Counted from the first letter of the stretch, positions 44,988 to 58,002 are shown. The stretch is DNA of 64,000 nucleotides from Pararge aegeria (GCF_905163445.1 NC_053191.1:7936001-8000000), one strand, 5' to 3'. The notes: generated by a model not told the origin, from the letters alone. A program made the numbers and translations.

Positions 44988-47900
44988 GTAAGTACTTTAT
45001 TGGTATTTTATTTCATTTTAAGTTTTTAACACCTCACGGCTTAAATTGTATGGTCATTATAAAAACCTCTTACGGAATTATGAGTTTATTGTAGCAAGCG
45101 ATACGCCTCATAAAATTATGCAGATGACTCTGTAAGCTTAAAATAAGACCAGTTGTATATAATTGATGGTGCATTGTAATAATATTCCTTAAATGTAGCA
45201 CTAATAGAAGGGAAACTTAGTAACCTCAGTTACCACACAAATTGTCAATGCCGCAAAATAAAATAACATGTCACCAGCAAAATTGGTTTAAAATTGGCCG
45301 CTACAGTTCAGACTGAGCGTTCATTTGCGCAACTTCAATCAAACAGCTACACACGATATCACGTTTGCAATCGAAGGTAATATCGCTATACGAAAAAATA
45401 AATTAGGTCTTTTATTGTCCTCACCTCAGGTCGAACCCAATCGATGTTGAATAATTACTTTTCTAAAACACGAACAGACCAGGTCCCCTTCAATTTCTGA
45501 ACGTGACATGTGAGAATTGCATTCTCAGTTTAAAATGCGTTTTTTATTGTTTAAGAACGTATCGTGGCAACAATAAAACTCGGAGCACCCATTTCAAAAT
45601 CAGATTTCTCGATCAATACAAACCGTAACCGAATCCGAGAGGAAAAGAAACAAAAAAGATCAAGGCATTGGACAAAAACCCAACCGCATTACACATTAGC
45701 TACGTCTCCACGCGGTAGTACCATAGACGTCTTTTTTTTTATTTTTTACGGCTTGTCGTAGGCAACACCTTGATGTGAAGTGAAAAAGTGACGGATCGTG
45801 GACAAGACACGAGAGTTTAGGGAAATTAAATACAAAAATACAAATATTATGATAAGGGGTTGTTGGTGCATTTTTTAACGTTTTTATACTTATAATCGTT
45901 TGGGCCGTATTCTCGTTCCTCTGTCTCTCAATACTATATCCGGTATAACTGGTTTTTAGAATGTTGATTACTTTACATACCTAGTCGGTTTCGGCTACTG
46001 TATCTTCGAATATCATTAAATTTGGTACAAAGGTATTAATAAAATATATTATAATTATAAAAAAAATCATTGAACATTTATTTATATCATGCTCATCTAA
46101 TTTTTGACAAGATTTTGAAGTTTCAATTGCAGAATTAATAAAGGTTATAAAGTCGCATCAGTCCGAAAAATGTATGGTACTAAAATGTTAGGTATGTCTC
46201 AAAGGATAGATGGCCATATTTTCCTTTAAGATAACGCAGATACATTTAATTTAAACAAAGATTAACACACTTTATATCAATAGACGAATATAGAGCAATA
46301 GAAGCGGATTTTTTCAAATTGTTAAATCAAACTTACTTGGGGAGAGATCTACAAAATACCAGATTTGTAATGAAATAGTATAACTAATTTAAAAATTTCA
46401 AATAAATGGATCGATTATGGAAATATTATAACGTCTAAGAAAAATGGACCTACACTCTAAATCATCTTAAAATCTAAAATTCTTTGTTATTGTTAATTTG
46501 TTCACTAGGAGCGCTGGTTGTAGAAGTTTAAAGTAAAATAATCCCATAATTCTGTGACGTAACAGAGTAATGATAGTCGTTTTTTATAACTTAGAACTAA
46601 CTTTCATTTACTGATTTTTTTATATTTCTAGGAAAGGAAGTAAATTACTTTTGAAGCCTTAGTTAATATCCGTACACTTATTTTAAAACGTTTAATGTGT
46701 TTTTTAAATTGAAGCTGTAACGCGTTTGTGGCGCGGGGATAAAACACCCATCGGTGGGGTTGTCTTGTTTACCCGCTCCTACCCACAACATGTGCTCGCC
46801 CGCGGCGCCATCTATTTGCACAGGGTAATTGTGTTTAGACATTGTTACTGGAATAATACCCGTAAATAAATAGCCAGAGGAAATTGGGACGAGTGTAATG
46901 GCATGAAAAACGTGAAAATATTGTTTTGAATTGGAAAATATGACATGATTGGTAAAATCTGAAATCCGAAATCGACCGCTAGCTGTTGTTGATACATACG
47001 TAGTACATTCATTAGGGTTGTCAGGTATTACTTATCTTTGGTCAGTTAAAATTGGATGCAAATAAAATGCTATAAAATAGGAGGAATAGTAATTAAATAC
47101 CTATTCAATTGATAAAACTGTCGTCAGTTATGCTCGTTTTCACTAACGGCGGCCAACGTAATGCCTAAGAAATTACCGTCTAATCATAGAAGATTACTAC
47201 TAGGCCTACGTTTACCTTCCACCCCCGATTTCACTTGGCGATTAACATAACTATGAATGACCTAAATCACTACGCATCCGACGCTATTCTCAAGATTAGT
47301 GAAATCGGGCATTAGTATTAAATTTTTAAAGAATATTCCTTATTATATATTAACTAAAACAATTATTTTCTACTAAAACCAAAATATAACTTAAGTGTTT
47401 CCTTTGAAATATTTTACCTATACCTCCCCTAGCAAATAACAAAATTTTCAAAAAAACTAATAACACTTTGTGATTTTTTTTTTATTAAGCAATTTGTAAT
47501 TGATGTTAAAATAAGTTGAATCCAAAACGTCTCGGTAAAATTCATTGGTTATAATAATAATTTATAGTTATAAAAAAGTGTGCGAGATATCTGAATCAAC
47601 CCGCACAAATTTTACCCTTACAGGGGATCAAGTCGCTTAATCTCCTTCGGGGGCTTAGTTTAGCTAGTGGAAACGATTACTTGTTTGCCATATCATATAT
47701 TATCTGTATCAGTTCGGTGCACGCGAGGGAGAGGGAGATGTTATCTGTCCTTATCCTTTTGTATGAGTTTTGACGGGTGATGTTATATGTAGAGATTATT
47801 TTTTCTCTGATTTTATGTTTTTTTTTGTTCCTATATAATCTTTATTGTACCACCTTCTATGCATTTATAGCTTTTCCGTTAACGCCATTTGATCGCTATG

Positions 47901-48670
47901 TAGAATTATGGCCGCCAATTTTTTTGTAAGAAATTAAAAGTTGGCTATTTATTAAGAAAGAAATAAATATTTGTCAAGGGAGCTAGAGGTGTTACAGTCA
48001 TATCATTTGTAACATTTCGTAAACTTACGATGCCAATAAGTAATAATAATAAGATTGCTTATATTATATATACGGAGTTCTATTCTCTATTATTATTGAA
48101 TATTTAAATTTTAATGTCCAAATTCTATCTATAGTCTGTTTATTTTATTGATTTTTTTTTTTTAAAGGCTTGAACCATTTTTGAATTTGAATTTGTATGG
48201 TATGATATGGAATAAAGGGTAATGATAATTCTTGAGCGGAAAGTGACCGGGAAATTATCGGACCAATATGCCATGACTAAATCTATAAGAATAAGAGCAC
48301 ATTCGTGCACTACGAGTAAAACGTGAAACTTTATATGCTTGGTGGAAGGGTTTTTTTAATGTACGTTTTATTTGTCGCACGGAACTAGCTTAACTCGTGC
48401 TACAGCGTAGATGGCTATTTTAAGAAGATCCTTGGAATAATTTTGCACTTAATACTCACTTAGTTTCAAAATTAATACTTATTTAATAAATTTGTAAAAC
48501 CATTAGCTTTAGTTAACATGTATAGCGAATAATTTAGCGCATTTTAATACGGAACCTTCAGTAGGAATGGTTTTTAATATAGTGAATGGCTTTTAATTTA
48601 AAAACAGGTTACTAAACCTCATTTGTGTTAAAGCATTATTCTGGAAGATGAAAATCCAAAAGTTCTTTCT
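44988..48670. other. Probable Lim1 intron
   Basis: No exon recognised. At 46720-46835 a GC-richer patch contains TTGTCTTGTTTACCCGC (forkhead-type core) and GGTAATTGTG (homeodomain-type core), and may be an enhancer. Otherwise A+T-rich. Confidence 0.4.
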
Positions 48671-48674
48671 TCTT

Positions 48675-48905
48675 CTTCGTCGTTTACTTCATTACTGAAG
48701 GTCGTTTCCGGATTCAAGTTCCTTCGTAGCGATTTTTACTACAGCCTTCCATCCTGTTCTATCCCCGGCCTTTTTGATAGCTTCTGTGATAGGGAGGTCT
48801 GTGAGCGACTTATCTGGTCAGACCAGCGACGAGGTGATCGGCCACGTGGTCTTTTACCCTCCAACTTACCTACAAGTATTAACTTATCCATATTACTGGG
48901 CAGGC
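48675..48905 (-). pseudogene. C-terminal remnant of an RTE-like LINE pol
   Basis: Minus-strand reading gives KRPRGRSPRRWSDQI in one frame. After a frame change it reads DRTGWKAVVKIATKELESGN and ends at a stop at 48692-48694. The GRPxxRWxDxI...DRxxWxxxV pattern is the usual LINE endonuclease/RT C-terminus. The frame change shows decay. Confidence 0.7.
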
Positions 48906-49318
48906 GTCAAGCAATGAGACCAAAAAATGTAGCTAAGAATATATATATCCAAAACTACCAATAAAAAAAAAACTTTAAGCCAAACAAAAGCATATTGAAA
49001 CGTTTTAATAAATTGATACAATGTACCTACATGTTTTAAAACTTCTAGGCAGACATGAAGCACTAGCGCGTTAGAGCGTAGCGAATATAAACAAAAACAT
49101 ATCCGGGGCACCCCGTATTTGTTGCAAGGCAAATAGCCAGGAGCTCGACCGCGGTTATTTGTACAACAACCCTAAGAAAATGAATATCGTATAATATAAA
49201 GTTTTATTATATGAGGGTGGTATGGCCTAAGTACTCGGTTGCGGTAGCGGAACTATAACCAAAGTTAGACTTGACAATGTATAACTTAAGTACCTTCGAG
49301 GCAAGAGTGAGTTAAGCT
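48906..49318. other. Non-coding stretch
   Basis: Nothing recognised. A GC-richer piece precedes the SINE. Confidence 0.4.
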
Positions 49319-49528
49319 TTGTCTGGTTACCACCCGGCCGACAAAGACGTGCCGCAAAGCGATGTAGCATTCCGCTATACGATGTCGATGCATGAAAACT
49401 GATTTGGGGTATGGGAGCCGTACCTACCCCTAACAGGTTCGCCCACCTAACATCTTAGACGGCATCATCACGTACCACCCGGTGAGATTGCAGTCAAGAA
49501 CTAACTAGGTAGTGGAATAAAAAAAAAG
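49319..49528 (+). mobile_element. SINE family B, 3' half
   Basis: GACAAAGACGTGCCGCAAAGCGATG, CGATGTCGATGCATGAAAACTG, CCCTAACAGGTTCGCCCACC and ACATCTTAGACGGCATCATCACGTACCACCCGGTGAGATTGCAGTC are followed by an AATAAAAAAAA tail. Confidence 0.85.
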
Positions 49529-49679
49529 TACTCCTCATCTCAACACCTCATCATGGCTTTCCATCATGCGTTATTGTTATCAAACCCAAGTCTATCTAGT
49601 ATTTAACAAATAAACTAATGAAATCTTAAACCCGCAAATGAGTTTAAAGCATTCCTGTATAAAGCACGTTAAGCCCACA

Positions 49680-49835
49680 GTCTCAGTCCGACAGTGAGGG
49701 CTGACTCGCACGCGTTTTTTTATCGTAAGAGAACCCTACGCGTGTGTTTGATTGATAAGCGTTATCGGCCCATGCCAGGCAGGGGTATTCGTTCAACCAT
49801 TTTCACTGGGGACTGGGGACAGGGGACTGGTGTTC
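49680..49835. other. GC-richer island with a G-run cluster
   Basis: It includes GGGGACTGGGGACAGGGGAC at 49808-49827, a cluster of three GGGG runs followed by GG. This could form a two-tier quadruplex on the + strand. No coding potential. Confidence 0.4.
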
Positions 49836-50053
49836 GTTGTTTAAAGGAGTAGCTTGAAAGCGAATACACCCAGCTTACTATACTCGCACAAAACCTAGAT
49901 ATCGTAACGTGAAATATAATAAACAAATATGAACACAAATGCAGTAAAATAAATTAAGTACCCATGTACCTATGATCCGTGATCACCGTTTTTTTTTTTA
50001 TCGTAATAATTGATTGTTCAAGCAGTTTGCCCACCTGATATATGAATGATGAG

Positions 50054-50298
50054 TAAATAAATAATAAATATACTACGACAATACACACATCGCCCCAAAG
50101 TAAGCGTAGCTTGTGTTATGGGTGCTAAGATGACTAATGAATATTTTTATAAATAAAATACTTAGAATATACATAAAAACACCCAGACACTGAAAAACTT
50201 TCATGCTCATCACACAAACATTTTCCAGTAGTGGGAATCGAACCCACGGCCTTGGGCTCAGAAGCAGGTACGCTGCAAACTGCGTCAATCGGCCGTCA
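50054..50298 (-). mobile_element. SINE family A
   Basis: It has the ATAAATAAATAATAAATATACTACGAC tail, GTGTTATGGGTGCTAAGATGAC, CACCCAGACACTGAAAA, the B box complement GTGGGAATCGAACCCACGGC and the head ATCGGCCGTC. An internal deletion removes part of the TAGATGGCGAT segment. Confidence 0.9.
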
Positions 50299-50324
50299 AA
50301 GTGGACCACCATCGCCTGTTAAAA

Positions 50325-50510
50325 AGGAACATGACCTGCAACATTCCGCCCCGTGTCCTTTAACTTGAGGCGTAGGTGTTAAGCCTCATGAGCCTCTGAC
50401 CGGTAGGTACACAGCATTGCAACAATGCTGCTTAGCGGCAGAAATAAGCATGGTGGTAGTACTTCCACGGGCGGCCTTTATCACGAAAATTCTACTGCTA
50501 CTAAAATATT
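50325..50510 (-). repeat. Dispersed repeat D, minus orientation
   Basis: TTGAGGCGTAGGTGTTAAG, CCTCTGACCGGTAGGTACACAGC and GGCAGAAATAAGCATGGTGGTAGTACTTCC are the inverse of 21779-21940. Confidence 0.65.
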
Positions 50511-50604
50511 CTACTACATATACTACTTAACATTGTCGGATACTTATAAACCCACATATAAAATTGCGCCTATACCTACTTATGAGTTTACCTTCTTCCT
50601 TCAA

Positions 50605-50890
50605 CGAATCATTACCAACCAATTACCGGGCACGGGTCACATCTCAGAATGAGAAGGGTTTAGGCCGTAGTCCACTACGCCAAAGTGCGGACTGATAGAC
50701 TTCACATGCCCTTAAAAACATTATGGATTATTTTCAGGTATGCAGATTATATCACAATGTTTTCCTTCACCGCTGAAGCAGTGATATTTAATGGTTAAAA
50801 TCGCTCACAACTACGAAAAGTGAGTTCGTGCTAGGGATCAAACTCGGTCTTCCCAAAATGGAAGCAAAAGCCTTACCCACTGGGCTATTT
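50605..50890 (-). mobile_element. SINE family C
   Basis: Read + it runs ACCGGGCACGGGTCACATCTCAGAATGAGAAGGGTTTAGGCC, ACTTCACATGCCC, TGTTTTCCTTCACCGCTGAAG, GGGATCAAACTCGGTC and CCTTACCCACTGGGCTAT. This is the inverse of a tRNA-headed SINE like 18733-19012. Confidence 0.8.
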
Positions 50891-53800
50891 ATTATAGGTT
50901 AATATTCTTTAAAAGTTATCACGGTTATTTAAGATTTGCGAAAACCCCTGTCGTGCAATCAAATCGTAGCTTTCATGACACATTTTTGATACCCGGTGGA
51001 AAACTACAATTTCAGTAAAAGTATTCACGAACTCCAGGCGACACGAATGTCAACCGGAGAAAAAAAAGTATAAAACGCGAAATTACAGACGTAAACAAAA
51101 CCATTGAACCGCATAGATTGTGAGGGCGACGGAATTTAATCCTTACCCTCCGGCAATAAGAGCCCATTTGATATTGTATAACTATAAATACAGTCATGTT
51201 GGTTTTAGTGATGTGACGTTAGGCTCGTGTCCGTATCATACTCGAGTTTTTTTAAATATAAAACTATAGGGTGTACTCTGAAACCGCCCATTAATAGTAT
51301 ACTTTAATGCCAAAATACTCGTTTTAGCTTAATGAATGTAATTTCAAAAACGTGACTCTCAGTACCTAATAAAATTGGCAACTCTTATAGCTATGACTTG
51401 AAATCGCATTTACATGAGTATGAATGCGTGTGTGATATATTGTTTAAACATTTGGTAATCACGATTATAATATTTCTGCTGTTGCTATAGTGCTTACCTC
51501 ATCCGTGGACGATGATCCCATTTACCTTTAAATGTAATCGTCTAGAGCAAAAACCAAAAACAATAACCCATGGGCAAGTAAACATATAAATAATAAAAAA
51601 TACAGATAAACTGATAATGTTTTTGCATCAAATATTGTAGTCATTAAAAAAAACTTGTGTGTACTTATGTAAAAGCGTTATAAGTTATACTTCTTTGGCG
51701 TAACAAGATTTTTTCCTTTCGCCTTATTCTGCGTTTGTAGAAAAAAACTACACTAACAATAGAAAAATACTATCTACTACATTGAAAGTTTTTTTATGAC
51801 CTAGATCTAGTTAAATAAAGTTTATTTAAATATCACAAAAACATAATTTCTTCATAATTAAAGAAATTGACATAAAAAACATAATTAAATTGGGAATACT
51901 AATGCACCCATTATCAGACCACCAGGTTTCACTCAACATTAAAATTTGAGATTTTTGTACAATTTAATCAATTAAATCACCGGAATGAGTCCGCCGACTC
52001 TGACAATTGAAAGTTTACACTGTCAAACATAGCTAACTTCAGGTTGCCGGTTTTTTGTGTAAAAGTTTACTCTCATCATTTTTCCCTAACGCACCAAAAG
52101 AAGTACCTGTAACTTCAAAAAGTTCTAAGCTAAAATTTCGCATGTTAATATGCTTACTTTTCTAATCGACTAAAATATTGAGCTATATAATTAACTATAC
52201 CTACTGATAATTATTTTTAAATTCACAGTTAAAATAGAGAATTATTTAATAAATGATCTAAAGCAAATAAACATTTGCTAATCTTTTTTATTTTAAAATT
52301 GGGCATAGATGAAAGCACTATTGGGCACTAGGGCTGCATTTATATGACGTGTAACTTTCTTGAAAATTCACATTTCTCATTAAAATATGTGTGAACGCCG
52401 CGCGAAAATTGTGGTTGTCTGAAACGTGTTCTGCTGAAATACAAATACAATTAATAGTTTTTATTTCGCAACTAAGGCTGTCTACACATGATCGTATTAA
52501 AAAACAAGTCTTTCTATTTGTTGTGACTACCACCTGTTTGGAAGGTATAGATTCTACTGAAAAGTTGGCAACTTAGCAGTTGTGCTTTATAAACGTTTTC
52601 CAGTATTTTTATTCAATCTTCTATACAGATGAAAGTGGAATCGTTTGTTTCATGCATCTTTGTCATTAAAATGATTTCATGTATTTTAAAGTCACCTTAG
52701 CATAATAATAAGTTTCTCGCGGTTAACGTCGACGGATGATGGATCTCGTCGCTTCACTAGCCGGGACACGAACGGCGTGGAATGGAAGAGACCGATAGAA
52801 TCCTATTTCGTACCCCACCCCCGGTAGCCGGCTGCTGGGGGCGGGTTACTGCATCCGACGGACCGATCGAGTTAATAACGGCTGTATTTTCAGACTCGAT
52901 TATTATCAATACCCGTGTCTTTGCACAAATGAAATGGTTAAAAACTTTACGTCAGATGTAGTATATATGGATAAAATGATTGAAAACAAGCAATTTTATA
53001 ATAAGTTAAATTTTAATTTGATATCATATTTAATGTGTTAAATTTTTTTAATAGAGCTCCTGTAATAATTGAGTTTTGTAGGTTATACTAAGTCGGTGGT
53101 AATGGGTCGATATACGTACAAAACTGATATAGTGTATTTTCTATTATATAAAAGTATTTTTTTGTTAAAAGATCCTTGAAGTCAGGCGCTAAGAAAAGTA
53201 TGCAAAGTATTTTTATGGGAAAACCAAAGAGTTCACTTAGTTAAATGGGAAAATCATTCTTATGAGTAGGTTAGTATATTTTATTCTTTATAGACGTTAT
53301 TTGATAGCATTATTAAAGATAGTATTTGGATTTTTATTTTTTACTACCTAATGTCTACAAACTAAATGGTGACAGCTGAATCTGCATTTGAAATTTGCAT
53401 ACCGGACATCTTTAATTTTTCAGATGCACTGTAATGTGATTATTCGGGCGTTATCAATTTATACAATTCAATAGTGAAAGAAAACATCGTGATTAAACCA
53501 TCATGTCTGAGAGTTCCTCATAAGATTGAGAAGGGAGGCGTAAAGTCTTCCATTGCACGCTTGGTCAGCGTGGTGGACTACGGCTTGCTCCCATTTTATT
53601 TTGAAAGGAGACCCGTGCCCTGTAATAGGCTCGTAAAGGGATGTTAATGATGATGATCATATGTCTACGTACATATAAAACACTATAGCTTAGGGTTGAA
53701 GCTTGATAAATTTAGGGACTTGGGTAGTACCTGTGGCTGCGCTGAACCATATAAGGCTGTCGGTTCAAACCTAACATGTCCACCGATTCCGTCCTGTCTG

Positions 53801-54237
53801 ACCATTAATTTTTATTTATCGTTAAAACGATCGATAGGTAGCGTGCTCGTAAAGTCGTAGCAGTAAACGTTTATGTTTGAGTTTTATGATCTTTTAATGC
53901 AGCGTTTTTGAAAGCTCGCGAGTCCCGGGTTTCTATTTTATATGGACTCGTGGAATAGAATTATTGGTAGTTAAACATTGGCGATGATGCGTTTTAACGG
54001 TATTTGCCCCGGGTCTTATTCATCCTAACCATAATATGCTATACCTACACCAAAAATCCTTCTACAGTATGTTATATTTTCGTATTTGAGTGATCATCAC
54101 TACCATGATGGTAATGATGATCACTTCATGAACTTAGTCATTTAATAGTCTAAACGAGGCCACACGCAAGGTCTGACATAGTGGACATAACATTGGCAAT
54201 GGCCTTTATTAGCTCCGGGTTTTGATCATCCCAATCT
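50891..54237. other. Probable Lim1 intron with a GC-rich island and repeat scraps
   Basis: 52525-52602 is a minus-strand piece of the Tchp-intron LINE 3' UTR (ACCACCTGTTTGGAAGGTATAGATTCTACTG). 52728-52905 is a GC-rich island with no ORF of note. 53509-53660 is the 3' part of SINE family C in + orientation. 54089-54125 is a 37-bp near-perfect palindrome (18-bp arms, one mismatch). No exon recognised. Confidence 0.5.
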
Positions 54238-54240
54238 TAG

Positions 54241-54455
54241 TCAAAGTCAAAAATATGTTTATTCAAGTAGGCCCATGGGTGGCACTTTTGATGCGTACAT
54301 TACATGAGAATTATTAATTAGTGAGATGATGGCGAGAACCATATTCCTTAAAACTAAAGCTACGAGGGTTCCAAACGCGTCCTGGTATAAGAAGAAGCCC
54401 ACAACAAACGTAGCCGGGTGTTTTTTTTTTGTTATCACCATCTCACATTGTCAAA
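54241..54455 (-). mobile_element. LINE 3' UTR (family with AAAGTCAAAGTCAAA tail)
   Basis: CAAAGTCAAAAATATGTTTATTCAAGTAGGCCC, GGGTTCCAAACGCGTCCTGG, AGAAGAAGCCCACAACAAACG and a T run, then TTATCACCATCTCAC. A second copy with the same layout lies at 56314-56543. These are 5'-truncated insertions. Confidence 0.8.
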
Positions 54456-56192
54456 ATACACATTGTCATACATACAGTATGCTTTATATTTTACAAATTG
54501 CACCTCAGTATGTAATAATTTTTTGATCATCATAGTTGTCACCTTCACCTTCTCCTTCACGGGAACGCTTTCGCACACAACCGCAACATCTGTATAAACA
54601 AAGGCTAACCTTTGTTTAAATTATATTCGTTTTACGTTGTTGGTAAAAAGTTGTAAGTTTAGTACCCAGGAAATCTCCTATCTATCGTTGTTTGTTGTGT
54701 TTATCGAAAATATGAAGTCAGGTGTATTAAACTTCGTAGTGCAATCAAAACAGGTAAAAAGCTAATCGGTCAGCGATTTACAACGTCAGGAGCGTACCCC
54801 GAAGGCAAATTATCGATAATCGACGGACTAACCAAATAGCCGGTGTCGATACAAGTTATCGACAATAATCGTTATAATCGTCTGTGCCGCGCGATTGTTG
54901 CCGGTCGCCATTATGGTACGTGCACAGCGTTTTTAAAAACAACCACCGATGTCGGAGCTATCGAATATGACGTTCTAGAGCAATGTCGTTTCGAACATAT
55001 TAACAGACGAGCTCACCTTACATTGGTGCTCCCAACAACTTTTTGTGTACGCTTATTATTTAAATTATTATTTATTAACCGTAATTGTCGCCGACGATTC
55101 GAGGGTTAAGTCCGGCGTTTAGCGTAATTTGGTTCGAGATTTTGGGGTTATTAGTAATTATTAGTTGTCAAATTCTGAGGTCGTACTTTATAAACATTTT
55201 GGAAGTGGCTTATTAAAAAGATACGCGCTATAAATTACCAAAGACTAAAGAGTGAGTTAACAGCGTATGGAAATTCTCAGCAAGTTCATAAGGTCACGGA
55301 CCGTTAACTTTCTAGTACCTACTACCTAGGTAGTTTTTGCTTATAATGAAAGGTAAATAAATTATTTATCATTTGAGTATTTATGACTGATACATAATAA
55401 GTATACGCCATATTAAATTAAAACGCCTAAGAAAATGCGAGTTCTCAACTTTTATTTTAATCTTTATGTGTAGGTACGTTTCTTGTGAAAAAAAAACGAT
55501 AAATAAACGTTAATTGTTAAAATCATAACGTATACATAGGTAAAGAATCTGTTGGCAAGGTACGACCTACGAGTATTTTAGTTACACTTGGCTAAGCCGA
55601 CAAATGTTCGGTAGCATATTAAGTTTCCGTTACTTATAAACTAAACTGTAAATAAGGATAAGTATTTCAATTTCTGAGAAAAATATGTAATTCCTAAAAT
55701 CTCTTGGATATTTTCGCATTTGCAGTCGGTGCGGATAATGTAATTTTTTTCGAATTATTTTGTTTCTTGTTGCACTTCGCATTGTGCTGAGGTAAATGGC
55801 GTGAAATTGACGGCCGCCGGTCGTATTTGACTGTTTCTGCTTGCATATGATCTGAAATTAAAAAACATCAAAGTTCATTTAACTCTCGTGAACTTTGAAT
55901 CGAATTTTACTAAAAAATATTATATCAAAAACCAACTTCAGCGAATTGTAAAAGTTTTTCGAAGGTTCTAAATGCCATTGCTTAAGTAAAAAGATACACG
56001 TACAGCTCATTTGAAGAATTTAAAAATACTGGACCGAAATCAATGAAATTCCCATCACTAATTTTGGGATCATCTCGAGTTCGCAAATGACGGTATTACA
56101 CTGGCAGTACTTTGGTCCTCTCTCAGCTATAACCGCAAAGAATTATAAATATCTACCGCTGGACCTGAGCCGAGCCACTACAAGTTAGTGGT
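54456..56192. other. Probable Lim1 intron, one GC-richer stretch
   Basis: 54838-55115 is GC/CpG-richer and contains an 88-codon ORF with no recognisable domain. It may be a regulatory element. The rest is A+T-rich. Confidence 0.35.
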
Positions 56193-56313
56193 AAGGTTAC
56201 AAGTGGTAAGTGATGATGCAGTCTAAGATGGTAGCGTGATTACCTATAAGGGAGTATGGCAGTTATATTAAACCCATAGCCATAATAGGTTTCTTCGCGC
56301 TTAGCGGCACGTC
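56193..56313 (-). mobile_element. SINE family B fragment
   Basis: GTAAGTGATGATGCAGTCTAAGATGGTAGCG, GGGAGTATGGCAGTTATATTAAACCCATA and GCTTAGCGGCACGTC match the family B 3' half. It abuts the LINE 3' UTR that follows. Confidence 0.8.
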
Positions 56314-56543
56314 CTAAAGTCAAAGTCAAAGTCAAAAATATCTTTATTCAAGTAGGCCCACAGGTGGCAATTTTGATGCGTACATAAGAATTACACGGTA
56401 GTGAGATGATGGCGATAACCACATTCGTAAACTTAAAACTAAAGCTAAGAGGGTTCCAAACGCGTCCCGGTCTAAGAAGAAGCCCACAACAAACTTAGCC
56501 GGATGTTTTTTTTTTTTTTTTGTTATCACCATCTCACAATGTC
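56314..56543 (-). mobile_element. LINE 3' UTR, second copy
   Basis: It begins with AAAGTCAAAGTCAAAGTCAAA, a short tandem 3' tail, then TATCTTTATTCAAGTAGGCCCAC, GGGTTCCAAACGCGTCCCGG, a 17-T run, and TTATCACCATCTCAC. It is a close match to 54241-54455. Confidence 0.85.
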
Positions 56544-56687
56544 ATTTTAAATTATTAGAAGAGCAACCTGGTTAGAGCAATAATTTACACCCAAGCTTTT
56601 TTATCGTTTACGTAGTCCTTTATACTATAATAGGACTTTTCTATAAGCTTACGTTTAATACAAACCTTATCGGTAATAAGCCAAGGC

Positions 56688-56935
56688 ATAAGCCTCTCAC
56701 CAGACCAGACCAGAGAAAATTCAGATATTATTATTTCCCAAGTGGTCCCTGCCGGGAATCGACCTCCGGGAACTCCTACTTAACACCACCAGAGATGTCG
56801 CCAAATTTTTGAGCCACACATCGCTATTTACAAACGCTTGCCGATAAGAAATATGGGTTTAATAGAACTGCGATACCTACCATCTAAGACTGCATCAAAA
56901 ATTAACACCAAGTAAAATTGCAACCGAGGACAACA
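56688..56935. mobile_element. Rearranged SINE family B pieces
   Basis: The first part (CACCAGACCAGACCAGAG... CCGGGAATCGACC) is the family B head region on the minus strand. The later part (TATGGGTTTAATAGAACTGCGATACC, ACCATCTAAGACTGCATC) is the tail region on the + strand. The two halves face each other, so an inversion or two insertions must have occurred. Confidence 0.65.
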
Positions 56936-57399
56936 CAAAAAAGTAGTAAAATAATCTACTAAGAATGCAAAAGATTCTGACTTTGATAAAGGTGGTTGTT
57001 GTATTATTTTGAGAAACTAATTTAGAATATCATGATAAACTATAGCTTAAATAATTAGTTCCAAGAACCACCCACCTCGAACTGCTACGTACTGAAACAT
57101 ATTATTTGGTTTACTTTGGTTTTGGTGTACTATTTGGAAAACGGTTTTTTGTTTTTTTTTTAATTTATTGTTCAAAATAAATTGTAACAAATATTTTCCA
57201 ACATAATTATCCATCCCCTTAGAAGATTGGGTTACTAGCCCAATGGGCAAAAGTTGCCCACTGTTGCTGCAGCAGCTTAGTTCAAGGGTTTTTAGAAACC
57301 ATTCTGGGAGAAGGAAGCTTAGATGTAGAAGGCTTGTTTTATATACGGTTATATAGTAAATTCCTACCCTACTTACTTACTTTACTTTTTTACTTTACT

Positions 57400-57615
57400 T
57401 TATTACTTAATATTATAAATGTCAATGTATGTTTGTTTGTTACGCTTTCACGCAAAAACCGATCCTCATGAAACTTTGTACACATGTTTTTGGAAGTGTT
57501 AGAAGTAATATAGGATACCTTATATCCCGACATTAAGCTCGGTTCCTTTGGGAGAGGGGATAAAATTTGTGAAGATTTTACACCATAACTCCGACTTAAC
57601 ACTTATAACCCATTT
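57400..57615 (+). repeat. Possible Helitron-derived repeat, third copy
   Basis: AATATTATAAATGTCAATGTATGTTTGTTTGTTACGCTTTCACGC, CCGATCCTCATGAAACTTTGTAC and ATACCTTATATCCCGAC share the order of the copies at 4796 and 5150. Confidence 0.6.
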
Positions 57616-58002
57616 AAATAATTATTTTTGTACTCTAGAGGTTATAATATGTGTTTAATTTTGTCCAAACTGTGGTTGGAGATAGAGGACAGAAGTCTTC
57701 AGCGGGCAGCAGCAAACCCCTCATTCGAGGCTTAGCGATACTGAGTACTTTAATTTTTTTTAGAACTACAACTAAATTTAATGCCACATCAAAAAACAAA
57801 ATCAAACAAAGACGAACTCGCGAGCAACAGCTACTAGTAAATATATGTGCTATGTCGTGACCGCAGATTAGAACACCGTTGTCACCATCCCTAATCTTCC
57901 TGCGGGAGTCGTATGTGGCGACTAAGGGAATATAACAGAGAACATGCCACAGCGTACTATTTACTACTACTACCTTTTCTACTTACTACCTTCGTTTTTG
58001 TT

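Noticed and set aside
54843..55109. 88-codon ORF
   Set aside because: No domain, no splice context, and located in a GC-richer non-coding patch. Kept only as a possible regulatory region.
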